Shown here in pieces: positions 16,255-24,923 of a stretch of DNA of 64,000 bases. The position numbers were made by a program, and so were the translations under genes. Positions within the stretch are counted from its first letter, which is position 1. Each line of letters opens with the position of its first letter. The notes under the pieces are model-generated. The model was not told where the DNA came from, made no database searches, and saw only the letters and a program-made list of their open reading frames with translations. Source of the stretch: Methylobacterium sp. Leaf91 (GTDB lineage Bacteria > Pseudomonadota > Alphaproteobacteria > Rhizobiales > Beijerinckiaceae); contig NZ_LMMP01000006.1 in NCBI RefSeq assembly GCF_001422815.1, positions 1 through 64,000 of the forward strand, in the 5' to 3' direction.

Positions 16255-17550
16255 ATGGCGACGTCCGTGACCGCGCCCATAGCGGTGCAACCTTCAAAGC
16301 GGTGGCTCCAACTTATTCTCGGCGTTGCCTGTATGGTCGCCGCGGCGAACATCCAGTACGCCTGGACTCTGTTCGTCCCGGAAATTCAGAAGACGTTCGG
16401 CTGGGACCGCGCCGCGATCCAGGTCGCGTTCACGATCTTCGTCGTGGTGCAGACATGGCTGACCCCGATTGAAGGCTATTTCATCGACAAGTACGGCCCG
16501 AGCCGGGTCGTGATGTTCGGTGGTCTGATGACCGGCCTCGCCTGGGTCATCAACTCCTACGCCACCTCGCTCACCGGCTTCTATCTCGGCTCCGTGGCGG
16601 GCGGTATCGGTGTGGGCTGTGTCTACGCCACCTGCATCAACAACGCCCTGAAATGGTTCCCGGACAAGCGCGGCCTCGCGGTCGGCCTGACGGCGGGCGG
16701 CTACGGCGCCGGCTCGGCCCTCACCATCCTGCCGATCGCCAGCATGATCTCGCACGGCAGCTACGCCCAGGCCTTCTTCATCTTCGGCCTGATCCAGGGC
16801 GCGGTCATCATGCTGGCCGCCATCGGCCTGCGCTCCCCGGCCAAGGACCAGGTCATCTTCTCGACCAAGGTCCTGCAGACCCGGCGCGACTACACCCTCG
16901 GGGAAGCCCTGCGCACGCCGGTCTTCTACGTGATGCTGCTCATGTTCACCTGCACGGTCACCGGCGGCCTGATGGCCGTGGCCCAGCTCGGCGTCATCGC
17001 GCAGGATCTCGGCGTGAAGGAGTTCCAGGTCAACCTGTACTTCTTCGCCATGGCGGCCCTGCCCTTCGCACTGATGCTCGACCGGATCATGAACGGCATC
17101 TCGCGGCCGCTCTTCGGCTACATCTCCGACCGGATCGGGCGTGAGAAGACGATGTTCATCGCCTTCACCATGGAGGGCATCGGCATCGTCGCCCTGGGTT
17201 ACTTCGGCTCGAACCCCTGGGCCTTCGTGATCCTGTCGGGCATCGTGTTCCTGGCCTGGGGCGAGGTCTACTCGCTGTTCAGCGCCACGGCCGCCGACAC
17301 GTTCGGCTCCAAGCATATCGGCAAGATCTACGGCGTGCTCTACTGCGCCAAGGGTTTCGCCGCCCTGTTCGTCCCGGTGGGCAACCTGCTGATGCAGGCC
17401 ACCGGCACCTGGGCAACGGTGCTGTACACCGTGGCGGTCATGGATCTCTTCGCCGCCTTCCTGGCCGTGGCCGTCCTCCGGCCGATGCTCAAGCGCCACC
17501 ACGTCGCCAACGGCTCGGTCACTCCGGCGGGCGCCCTGGCCCACGCCTGA
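16255..17550 (+). CDS. oxlT: Oxalate/formate MFS antiporter
   Basis: Inner-membrane transporter of 431 residues with twelve predicted membrane segments. It imports oxalate in exchange for formate, feeding oxalate degradation. Family features include MVAAANIQYAWTLFVPEIQ in TM1, IEGYFIDKYGPSRVVMFGG in the loop after TM2, and the repeat-like ISRPLFGYISDRIGREKTM between TM8 and TM9. AGGGAG lies seven bases before the ATG. A strong hairpin follows the stop. oxc and frc are not in this window, so their co-operation is assumed from the family. Confidence 0.9.
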   Translation: MATSVTAPIAVQPSKRWLQLILGVACMVAAANIQYAWTLFVPEIQKTFGWDRAAIQVAFTIFVVVQTWLTPIEGYFIDKYGPSRVVMFGGLMTGLAWVINSYATSLTGFYLGSVAGGIGVGCVYATCINNALKWFPDKRGLAVGLTAGGYGAGSALTILPIASMISHGSYAQAFFIFGLIQGAVIMLAAIGLRSPAKDQVIFSTKVLQTRRDYTLGEALRTPVFYVMLLMFTCTVTGGLMAVAQLGVIAQDLGVKEFQVNLYFFAMAALPFALMLDRIMNGISRPLFGYISDRIGREKTMFIAFTMEGIGIVALGYFGSNPWAFVILSGIVFLAWGEVYSLFSATAADTFGSKHIGKIYGVLYCAKGFAALFVPVGNLLMQATGTWATVLYTVAVMDLFAAFLAVAVLRPMLKRHHVANGSVTPAGALAHA

Positions 17551-17555
17551 TCCCC

Positions 17556-17586
17556 GGCTCGTCCCGCCCGACCGGCGGGGCGAGCC
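17556..17586 (+). terminator. Strong hairpin after oxlT
   Basis: GGCTCG-T-CCCGCC, a five-base loop, then GGCGGG-G-CGAGCC gives a 12-pair stem a few bases after the stop codon. It lacks a T-run, as is common in high-GC genomes. Confidence 0.6.
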
Positions 17587-17760
17587 CGGCACGACCGAAG
17601 GAGCCGATGACCGGCTCCTTCAGCGACCGGCCCCGATGGCGCCCCTCCGAGGAGCGCCATCTCCGGCCCGGCACACGGTGCGCCATCCTGTCCGCCGCCC
17701 CCGTGCTGCCCCATGCGCCGTCATGTCCAACTCTGCTCGGCTATCGCCGGAGTGCCCGAG

Positions 17761-17958
17761 ATGAACATCGCCGCCATCCTCGCCCTGCAGAGCATTCCGT
17801 TCGCGGCCCTGGTGCTCGCCACGGCCGGTGCCAACCGCGACCTCTTCGCGGTGCTGTATGTAGCGGCCTTAGGCCTGACCTTATCGATCATCATCTTCGG
17901 CGACGGCTATCATGCACTTCCGCTGATGCCCGGCGTGTCCGGCGGCAACCATCGCTGA
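17761..17958 (+). CDS. Small hydrophobic membrane protein
   Basis: Unrecognised protein of 65 residues starting MNIAAILALQSIPFAALVLA with a second hydrophobic stretch LFAVLYVAALGLTLSIIIFG and a short hydrophilic tail. Two membrane helices are likely. GGAG lies nine bases before the ATG. It is in line with oxlT but separated by a terminator-like hairpin. Codon use and the good start site favour a real gene; function unknown. Confidence 0.5.
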   Translation: MNIAAILALQSIPFAALVLATAGANRDLFAVLYVAALGLTLSIIIFGDGYHALPLMPGVSGGNHR

Positions 17959-18113
17959 GACGCCCTCAGCCAGGTTACAGGCACCGGAACGGCGCCCCCC
18001 GTCCCAATCCCGACACTCACGCCCCCTTCCGATGACCGGCTGGCCCCTCGTGCGACCGCAGAGTGGACTTCATCCGCAGATCCGCGTCCGGAACATAACC
18101 GTCATACGGAATG

Positions 18114-18128
18114 TGATATACCAAACAC
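18114..18128 (+). promoter_or_regulatory. Operator-like word, copy 3
   Basis: TGATATACCAAACAC, the best match in the window to the GntR/FCD dyad TTGGTATACCAA (one mismatch in the left half). It lies about 55 bases before the small gene at 18181. Confidence 0.4.
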
Positions 18129-18180
18129 CATTGTGCGGTGCGATATAGGCTTCATTGCAGCTGCAAGAGAGGCTCCTTTC

Positions 18181-18348
18181 ATGATCGCTCTGTTCATCCT
18201 CGGCCTCGCCGCCGTCGCCGTCGGCCCTGCTTTGGCGCTGCTCACGGACCGCCCCGAATCGGCTGAGCCGGTCTCCAACACGACGTCGGCCGGCATGTTC
18301 GTCGCCATCAACGACAACGCCCAGGCCTCCTACCGTCTGGCCGCCTGA
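18181..18348 (+). CDS. Small single-span membrane protein
   Basis: Unrecognised protein of 55 residues. The N-terminus MIALFILGLAAVAVGPALAL is one membrane helix or a signal peptide; the rest is polar and ends with FVAINDNAQASYRLAA. GAGAGG lies about eight bases before the ATG, an operator-like word stands upstream, and a terminator follows the stop. This complete transcription unit argues it is expressed. Confidence 0.5.
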   Translation: MIALFILGLAAVAVGPALALLTDRPESAEPVSNTTSAGMFVAINDNAQASYRLAA

Positions 18349-18386
18349 GCCGACGCCGATCGATCGGCACCCGTCCAGTACCGTTT

Positions 18387-18419
18387 CCCCTCGCCAGGCT
18401 GAGCCGAGGCGGGGTTTTT
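18387..18419 (+). terminator. Rho-independent terminator
   Basis: CCCC-T-CGCC pairs with GGCGGGG, followed directly by TTTTT. It lies just after the 55-residue membrane protein gene. Confidence 0.65.
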
Positions 18420-18451
18420 CCAAGCCCGGCGGGATGGTGACCGCACGCGCC

Positions 18452-18772
18452 TCAACCGCTGGTCTCGCTCAGGATCCACGCCGCAGTGCCGGCATCCGCC
18501 CCGCTCGTCGCCAGATGCAGGATGATCGGCGTCTCGTACGGGTGGCGCTGTTTCAGCGCAGTCGCGAGGTCGTCTGCGAGGCCCTCCCGGGTCTTGAGGA
18601 TGGCGACGACCTCGTCGCCCCGCTCCACCGCGCCCTTCCAGGCATAGACCGACCGCATTCCCGGCAGGACGTTGACGCAGGCGGCGAGCCGCGCGCGCAC
18701 CAGTTCCTCACCGATGGCGAGCGCCGTCTCGGCATCGGGAAAGGTGGTGTAGACGAGAAGCGGACGCTCCAT
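18452..18772 (-). CDS. cutA: CutA1 divalent-ion tolerance protein
   Basis: Small trimeric PII-like protein of 106 residues. Family blocks are [19 protein letters not shown] at the start, [19 protein letters not shown] in the middle, and [15 protein letters not shown] near the end; the HPYE(V/T)P element is the hallmark. Named for copper tolerance in E. coli, but the molecular role remains unsettled. Divergent from nadK. Confidence 0.92.
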   Translation of the reverse strand: MERPLLVYTTFPDAETALAIGEELVRARLAACVNVLPGMRSVYAWKGAVERGDEVVAILKTREGLADDLATALKQRHPYETPIILHLATSGADAGTAAWILSETSG

Positions 18773-18858
18773 GCTATGGGTCTCCCGGTCTGCGGCCTGT
18801 TCCGAGGGGAATGAGGCGCGCGGTCGAGCCCGGCGTCAACACGAGCGGACGATCACCC

Positions 18859-19629
18859 ATGGCGCGGCGCTTCCAGAGGATCGCCTTCATCGCGAGCCCC
18901 ACCGCCGATGCGCGCGGTGCGGCGGATACGCTGATGCGGCGCTACGACAGCGTCGCCCCCGAAGAAGCCGACGTGATCGTGGCGCTCGGCGGCGACGGGC
19001 TGATGCTGCAGGCGCTGCACCGCTTCATGCTGGCCGGCATACCGATCTACGGCATGAACCGCGGCACCGTGGGCTTCCTGATGAACGAGTACCGTGAGGA
19101 CAACCTCCTCGAACGGCTGGAGAGCACCAAGCGCAGCACCATCCACCCGCTCATGATGGAGGCGGTGGACGTGGAAGGGCGCCGACACACGGCGCGCGCC
19201 ATCAACGAAGTCTACATGCTGCGCCAGACGCACCAGACCGCCAAGCTCAAGATCTCGGTGGACGGACATGTGCGCCTGCCCGAGCTCATCGCCGATGGCG
19301 TGCTCTGCGCGACGCCCGCCGGCTCCACCGCCTACAACCTCTCGGTGGGCGGCCCGATCCTGCCCCTGAATTCGCGGCTTCTGGCGCTGACCCCGATCTC
19401 GGCCTTCCGCCCCCGGCGCTGGCACGGAGCCCTGCTACCGGATCACGCCCGCATCCATGTGGAAGTGCTCGACGCGGCGCATCGCCCGGTGGCGGCGGTG
19501 GCCGACCACACCGAATTCCGCCGGGTCTGCACCGTGGAGACCTGGCTCGACCTCAAGACCGACCTTACCCTCCTCCACGATCCCGGCCACAGCCTGGACG
19601 AGCGGATTCTTCGCGAACAGTTCGGCTGA
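18859..19629 (+). CDS. nadK: NAD kinase
   Basis: Cytoplasmic enzyme that phosphorylates NAD to NADP with ATP. The product from the ATG at 18859 has 256 residues, close to the alphaproteobacterial norm. Motifs: [14 protein letters not shown] (GGDG) near residue 38, AINEVYML near 114, and [18 protein letters not shown] near 152. The start [17 protein letters not shown] matches relatives as I recall them. The upstream ATG at 18811 has its GAGGGGA directly abutting, so it is less likely, though it cannot be excluded. Confidence 0.92.
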   Translation: MARRFQRIAFIASPTADARGAADTLMRRYDSVAPEEADVIVALGGDGLMLQALHRFMLAGIPIYGMNRGTVGFLMNEYREDNLLERLESTKRSTIHPLMMEAVDVEGRRHTARAINEVYMLRQTHQTAKLKISVDGHVRLPELIADGVLCATPAGSTAYNLSVGGPILPLNSRLLALTPISAFRPRRWHGALLPDHARIHVEVLDAAHRPVAAVADHTEFRRVCTVETWLDLKTDLTLLHDPGHSLDERILREQFG

Positions 19630-19830
19630 TACGCCGGCGGCATATACAGGAACGCCCGCAAGAGCTCGGGGACGGGACACGGCCTTTTCTGCCGCGATCG
19701 GTGCGTCTCGCGTGAGCGTACCTGTCACGACCAGCAGCTTTTCCGGTCGCCTGGAATGTCAGCGGCTCATCTCATCATCAGCCGCAAGAACAACCGCTCG
19801 CAAATCTCCGTATCACATACGTTTTCTCGT

Positions 19831-20724
19831 TCATGCCGATCGGTTGGGATCCGCCCGCTTCGCCCGGTAGGCGCCAATCGTACTGCCCACCGACGCCGTC
19901 ATGATGCAGGCGATGGCCGCTCCCTGCAGGGACGTGAGACGCTCCCCGAGGATGAGGTAACCGGCGAGCGCGCCGCAGACCGGCTCGAGACTGAGCAGGA
20001 TGCCGAAGGTCTGGCGCGGCAGGCCCCGCAGCGCCACCATCTCCAGGGAATACGGGATCGCGCTCGACAGGATCGCCACGGCGAGTCCGGCCACGACGAT
20101 GGAGGGCGAAAGCAGCGCCGTACCCGCGCCGGCAATGCCGAAGGGCAGGATGACCAGGGCCGCCACGCTCATGCCGAGGGCGACCGCCTGCCCGCCGGGC
20201 AGGTGCCCCGCCCTCTGGCCGACGAGGATGTAGAGCGCCCAGCACAGGGCGGCGCCCAGCGCAAAGGCGACGCCGAGGGGATCGAGGCCGGCGCTCGCCC
20301 GATCCAGGGGCAGCAACAGGCACAGGCCGAGCAGAGCAAGCGCCACCCAGACCAGATCGACGGCGCGCCGTGACGAGGCCACCGCCACCGTGAGAGGCCC
20401 GACGAACTCGATGGCGATGGCGAGCCCCAGCGGGATCGTCCGCAGGGAGAGGTAGAACAGCAGGTTCATGCAGCCGAGCACGAACCCGTAGAGCACCACC
20501 ACACCGGCATCGCGACGGCTGAGCGACCGGCGCCAGGGCCGCCATACGGCGAGCAGCAGCACCGCCGCCAGGGTTACGCGGTAGGCCGAGGTGCCCTCTG
20601 CGCCGATGACCGGGAACAGCTGTTTGGCGAAGGAGGTGCCGATCACGAGGGAGAGGATCGAGCCCACCAGGGCAGCCACGGGGGCGAGGCCGGAAAGAAG
20701 GGCTCTGGTGTCGGTGCCTGTCAT
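19831..20724 (-). CDS. EamA-family exporter, RhtA-like
   Basis: Inner-membrane protein of 297 residues with ten membrane segments in two EamA halves. The second half contains the RhtA-type block FGILLSLEPVCGALAGYLIL and GERLTSLQGAAIACI. RhtA exports threonine and homoserine; substrate assignment here is only by likeness. Standalone gene. Confidence 0.82.
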   Translation of the reverse strand: MTGTDTRALLSGLAPVAALVGSILSLVIGTSFAKQLFPVIGAEGTSAYRVTLAAVLLLAVWRPWRRSLSRRDAGVVVLYGFVLGCMNLLFYLSLRTIPLGLAIAIEFVGPLTVAVASSRRAVDLVWVALALLGLCLLLPLDRASAGLDPLGVAFALGAALCWALYILVGQRAGHLPGGQAVALGMSVAALVILPFGIAGAGTALLSPSIVVAGLAVAILSSAIPYSLEMVALRGLPRQTFGILLSLEPVCGALAGYLILGERLTSLQGAAIACIMTASVGSTIGAYRAKRADPNRSA

Positions 20725-20791
20725 GCCGCCCTCATAGCCGGATGAGGGCGAAGGAGCGACGGCCGGTGAAGGCCGGTCGCACCCCGTCAGG

Positions 20792-22402
20792 TCAGGCTGC
20801 CAGACGCATTCGGTCGCGGTCGGCGCGGTAGCTGGCGATCAGGGCGCCGGGAATCGCATCCAGGATCGCATCGGCCTCGTGGGTCGGCGATACGCCGATT
20901 TCGATCCGCACGGCGTCGGGTACGATGTCGAATTCCGGCTGGGACACGACGATGGAAGGCACGTCGATCGTCACGAGGTCGTGGCCAGTCAGATCGATCG
21001 GCGCGGCGGCGAGCGGGCGGACCTGCGCCCTCGCCTCGCGCACACTCGCCCTGAGCCCGTCGGACAGGGCATCGAGCACGGATTCCATCGCCTGCCCCTG
21101 CTCGATGGTGACGGCGTCGATGCGGACGGGCTGGAGAACCAGCGGCACGGGTTGGGCCGGCCGGGGAGAGACGAGCTGCTGCGCCAGGCGCCATTCGGCG
21201 TCGAGGATCTGCATCCGTGTCCGGGTCTCCCGGCTCTCCTTCTCTTCCATGGCCTTGGCAGTGACGCGAACCTCCTCGCGGGCGGCCTCGGCTTCGTAGC
21301 GGGCGAGAAGAGCCATGACGCTCTGCGTCTCCGCAAGCGGCATGGTCTCGCAGGCGGTGAGCGCGCGCTCGATCATCCGGCGCGACAGGGTGGCATTGCC
21401 GGGCTTGGCTTGGCTGGTTTTGGCTTGGCCCGGCTCGGCCTGGAAACCGGCCTCGCGCCAGGCCGAGAGCGCGGCGGCGAAGGCGGGCAGCAGGACGGGC
21501 GGCAATCCGGCGCGGCGGTGGAGGGCGGCGAAACCCGAGGCGGAAGGGTCGTGCATCAGCCCAGCCACGCGGTCGGCCTTCAGGCCGGTGAGGTCGGACA
21601 GCGCCGCCTCCGCGAAGGCCATGCGGCCCGACAGGATCGCCCGCAGGATCAGGCCGGCATTGAGCTGTCCCCGGATGCGGAGATGGCTCACGAGGCGCGC
21701 GAGATCCGCCCCGTCGGCACCGGCGCTCACCTCCAGGGTGCTGCGCTCCAGGGCCTCGCGGCTCGCCCGCTCCCCACGAGCAGGGGTGAGCCAGCCCGAG
21801 GCGATGGCGAAGGCCGAGAGCGATGCCGCCACACGGGCGGTGACGGCCTGCCGCACTTCGAGGGGCAGGTCGGCCCGTAGCGTCAGGGCGTTCCTGAGGC
21901 CGGCATCGTCGCCGTGCCGCTCCACCATGCGCAGCAGACTGCCGGTGGTGATGCGGGCGCTGCGGTTGCGCACCAGGGTGGTGAGCGAAGGGACGCCGCC
22001 GATCTCGGCCATGGCGCCGGCCACCGCGTGGGAGAGGCCGAGCCGGCCGGCGATGGCGGTGCGGGTGGTCTCGCAGCCGACGGCGATGCCGTCGACGAGA
22101 TCCGCATCGGTCAGGACGGACGAGCGCCGCAGCACAAGGGCGGCGATGTCGGGATGGTCGCCCGCCAAAGCCACGACCAGCGAGCGGGGTGCAGTCGCGC
22201 AACCGGCGCAGGCTTGCGCCAGGGCCCGACGCACGGCGAGGGCCGGGTCGTCGAGAAGCGCCAGGATCGCCGATTGCGCGTCGCGCGCCGCCCCGGCATC
22301 GAGCCCGCCATAGAGATAGGCCCGGGTCAGCGCCGCCGCGGCCTCCGCGCGACGGTCGATGGAAGCGTCACGGGTCCAGGACAGGAATTGGCGGATGATC
22401 AT
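20792..22402 (-). CDS. DUF2336 helical-repeat protein
   Basis: Protein of 536 residues, alpha-helical and leucine/alanine rich. The N-terminal half is HEAT-like (for example LALLDDPALAVRRALAQACA) and fits DUF2336, common in alphaproteobacteria. A low-complexity linker QAKTSQAKPGN near residue 330 comes from short TTGGC-type repeats. The start overlaps the stop of the lytic transglycosylase gene (ATGA), so the two are cotranslated. Function unknown. Confidence 0.78.
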   Translation of the reverse strand: MIIRQFLSWTRDASIDRRAEAAAALTRAYLYGGLDAGAARDAQSAILALLDDPALAVRRALAQACAGCATAPRSLVVALAGDHPDIAALVLRRSSVLTDADLVDGIAVGCETTRTAIAGRLGLSHAVAGAMAEIGGVPSLTTLVRNRSARITTGSLLRMVERHGDDAGLRNALTLRADLPLEVRQAVTARVAASLSAFAIASGWLTPARGERASREALERSTLEVSAGADGADLARLVSHLRIRGQLNAGLILRAILSGRMAFAEAALSDLTGLKADRVAGLMHDPSASGFAALHRRAGLPPVLLPAFAAALSAWREAGFQAEPGQAKTSQAKPGNATLSRRMIERALTACETMPLAETQSVMALLARYEAEAAREEVRVTAKAMEEKESRETRTRMQILDAEWRLAQQLVSPRPAQPVPLVLQPVRIDAVTIEQGQAMESVLDALSDGLRASVREARAQVRPLAAAPIDLTGHDLVTIDVPSIVVSQPEFDIVPDAVRIEIGVSPTHEADAILDAIPGALIASYRADRDRMRLAA

Positions 22403-23538
22403 TGACCGCTCCGGGTCGCGAAGAGTGAGAGATCGAGAGGTTTGGAGGCGAAGTGTCCGGCCGACCGGGCGGCGGCCGTGAACTCGGCGGGTCGGCGCGG
22501 GGGCAGCGGTGCGCCGACGAGGGCGGTGGCCGTGGCGGCGGTGGGCGAGGCCGTCGCCACGACCTTCGCCGGCTCCGCGGGGATTGCGGCCGTCACGGAG
22601 GCCGTCTCTCCCGTCCCGTCCGAGCGCGGGAAATAGGTCGGCGCGCTGCGCACCGGCTCCGGCGATGGTGACGTGGCCCTGCCCTGCCAGAGGCGGGCGA
22701 CCCCCTCGGACATCGCCCCCTGGCGCTTGTCGGTCTGGAACAGGGCCCGCAATCCGCCGCCATCGATGGCCGCATAGGCGGAGACGGGATCGGTGGTGGA
22801 GGCCGGCTCGACAGCTGCACCCGTCAGGGCCGTGGGGGCGGGCCGCGACGCGGATTGGCTGGCGGACAGGAGCGCGTAGAGTTCGGCGGCGCCGCGGGGC
22901 CGGCCGGTCTTGTCGTAGAACAGGCTCCGGTTGGCGGCGGCCGCCTCCGGCATGTCGAGGGCGGCGGCGCGCGCCGGACTCGCCTGGGCGGTGCCGATCA
23001 GCGTCGCCGCCCCCCGTGCGCCGAGAACATGGGCGGCGTAGAGATCGCCGCCGGTCGGCTCGCGCCCGAGGGCGGCGGTGAGCGCCTCGCCGTTGCGCTG
23101 GGTCAGGGCGCCCGCCATGGTGGCGGCCACCGCAGGGTCACGGCGCAGATCCAGGATGGTCTGGCGAGTGGTGGCGTCCTCGACCGCATAGGTGCCGTTG
23201 GGCCGGGCGGTGATGGCGTCGGCATAGGCCGAGAGGCCGAGCTTTGGCCCCGCATTCTTCATCGTCCCGAGCCAGGTCTGTTCGATGAATTGGAACAGCC
23301 CGGTGGCCGAGGACGTGGCGGCCTTGGCCGACGGGTCGAGGGAGGATTCGCGCTTGGCCGTGGCGAGAAGGTAGTCGAATTCGGTGCCGGTGCTGCGCGC
23401 GCCGCTGCGGATCGCATCGACCACGCCCGCCGAAGCCGATCCGGCGGCCGTTCCCGTGGTCGCCCCGTTCCGTGTGCCCGCGTCCCGGCCGAGGCCGGTC
23501 TCGCGAGTGCTGGCGGGGGGCGTCGTGAAGAGGAACAT
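22399..23538 (-). CDS. SLT-domain lytic transglycosylase
   Basis: Protein of 379 residues with one SLT domain at about residues 40-210. The catalytic glutamate block is LLATAKRESSLDPSAKA near residue 60, then SSATGLFQFIEQTWL. It cleaves peptidoglycan glycan strands by forming 1,6-anhydro ends. No classic signal peptide is seen, and the C-terminal 170 residues are alanine/proline rich and disordered-looking. Such proteins are sometimes secreted by other means or tied to flagellar or secretion machines. It is coupled to the DUF2336 gene. Confidence 0.82.
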   Translation of the reverse strand: MFLFTTPPASTRETGLGRDAGTRNGATTGTAAGSASAGVVDAIRSGARSTGTEFDYLLATAKRESSLDPSAKAATSSATGLFQFIEQTWLGTMKNAGPKLGLSAYADAITARPNGTYAVEDATTRQTILDLRRDPAVAATMAGALTQRNGEALTAALGREPTGGDLYAAHVLGARGAATLIGTAQASPARAAALDMPEAAAANRSLFYDKTGRPRGAAELYALLSASQSASRPAPTALTGAAVEPASTTDPVSAYAAIDGGGLRALFQTDKRQGAMSEGVARLWQGRATSPSPEPVRSAPTYFPRSDGTGETASVTAAIPAEPAKVVATASPTAATATALVGAPLPPRRPAEFTAAARSAGHFASKPLDLSLFATRSGQ

Positions 23539-23654
23539 GACCGTCCGGCTGCAGGCGGACCTGACGATGTCGGCCTAAGCCTTAATCTGTTCCGGTTATG
23601 GTAAATAAAGGTTAAAGGAACCGCCACTCGCGCCGTCCCGAACCTGTATAAGTT

Positions 23655-24824
23655 TCAGGACGATACGGGTTCCGCCAACCCGCGCCGCCCCCGGCGCAGG
23701 GCCACCAGCATCGCGAGGCCGGCAGCGGCCATGGCAGCCCCGGCGAGGGGGACGGCCGGATAGCCGAGGCCCGCATCGATCACGCCTCCGCCGAGGGCGG
23801 CACCGATGGCGTTGCCGAGGTTGAATGCGCCGACATTCATGGCCGAGGCGAGGTTGGGCGCGTCCTGTGCCCTCTCCATCACCCGCATCTGCAGCGGCGG
23901 CACCAGGGCGAAGCTGGCGACGCCCCAGAGGAAGATCAGGATGGCGGCCGGGATCTCCCAGCGCATGCCCCAGGCGAAAAGGACCAACACTGCCACCAAG
24001 CCGGCCAGGGAGGCCACGAGTGTGCCGTCCACCGAGCGGTCGGCGAAGCGCCCGCCGGCCCAGTTGCCCACGGTGAGGCCGATTCCGTAGAGCACCAGCA
24101 TCGCCGTCACGAACGGCGTCGCGGCTCCCGTCTCGATCCGCAGGATCGGCACGATGTAGGTGAACACCGTGAACATCGCGCTCGCACCGAGCACGGTGAG
24201 GGCGAGGGCAGCGAGCACCGGCCCCCGCATCAGGACGCGGAGTTCGGCCCGCATGTCGCCACCGGCCTCGGCCTCGAGAGGCGGCAGAGCCAGGCGCAGC
24301 GACAGCATGGCCACGGCCCCCACCGCGGCGATACCCCAGAAAGCCGCGCGCCAGCCCAGCATCTCCCCGACCCAGGCCGCCAGCGGCACGCCGCCGATGG
24401 TGGCGATGGTGAGCCCCGAGAACATCGCGGCGACGGCAGCGGCGCGGCGCTCGGGCGGCACGATGCCCGCCGCCACCACCGCCCCGACCCCGAAGAACGC
24501 GCCATGGTTCAGGGACGTGACGAGGCGGGCGACGATCAACATCGTATAGCTGTCGGCCACCGCCGAGAGGAGGTTGCCGAGGGTGAAGATGCCCATCAAT
24601 CCGACGAGCAGGCGGCGGCGCTGCATTCGGGCGAAGGCCAACGTCATCAACGGTGCGCCGATGAGCACGCCCATCGCATAAGCGCTGACGACGAGACCCG
24701 CCGCCGGGATCGAGACCTGCAGGTCGTTCGCTATCAGCGGCAGCATGCCCATCGGCGTGAATTCGGTGACGCCGATGCCGAAGGCACCGGCCGACAGCGC
24801 CAGCAGGGGAAGGTTGAGTCTCAT
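23655..24824 (-). CDS. MFS drug/sugar efflux transporter, AraJ-like
   Basis: Inner-membrane transporter of 389 residues with twelve membrane segments. It opens MRLNLPLLALSAGAFGIGVT and EFTPMGMLPLIANDL, the start typical of the AraJ/YdeA/PbuE group of DHA1 exporters. GGAAAG precedes the ATG at 24824; an in-frame ATG 11 codons upstream lacks support. It is divergent from a LysR regulator, with two inverted repeats between them, so control by that regulator is likely. Substrate unknown. Confidence 0.85.
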   Translation of the reverse strand: MRLNLPLLALSAGAFGIGVTEFTPMGMLPLIANDLQVSIPAAGLVVSAYAMGVLIGAPLMTLAFARMQRRRLLVGLMGIFTLGNLLSAVADSYTMLIVARLVTSLNHGAFFGVGAVVAAGIVPPERRAAAVAAMFSGLTIATIGGVPLAAWVGEMLGWRAAFWGIAAVGAVAMLSLRLALPPLEAEAGGDMRAELRVLMRGPVLAALALTVLGASAMFTVFTYIVPILRIETGAATPFVTAMLVLYGIGLTVGNWAGGRFADRSVDGTLVASLAGLVAVLVLFAWGMRWEIPAAILIFLWGVASFALVPPLQMRVMERAQDAPNLASAMNVGAFNLGNAIGAALGGGVIDAGLGYPAVPLAGAAMAAAGLAMLVALRRGRRGLAEPVSS

Positions 24825-24840
24825 GATTCGTACTTTCCGT

Positions 24841-24854
24841 CTGTTCCGGAACAG
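24841..24854. promoter_or_regulatory. Perfect 14-bp palindrome before the MFS gene
   Basis: CTGTTCCGGAACAG is fully palindromic and lies 17 to 30 bases before the MFS start. It could be an operator or part of the leader. Confidence 0.4.
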
Positions 24855-24863
24855 CACATGGCG

Positions 24864-24888
24864 GATACCACCTCTCCCTGGTAGTATC
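24864..24888. promoter_or_regulatory. Candidate LysR operator
   Basis: GATACCACC-TCTCCCT-GGTAGTATC is an inverted repeat with one mismatch between the divergent MFS and LysR genes. Its size and place fit a LysR-type recognition site. Confidence 0.5.
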
Positions 24889-24923
24889 GTGCTGGGACCA
24901 ACATCCGTGCGCCGGAGGCATCA

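Noticed and set aside
21400..21450. Tandem TTGGC-like repeats
   Set aside because: They encode the QAKTSQAKPGN linker in the DUF2336 protein and stay in frame, so they need no separate explanation.
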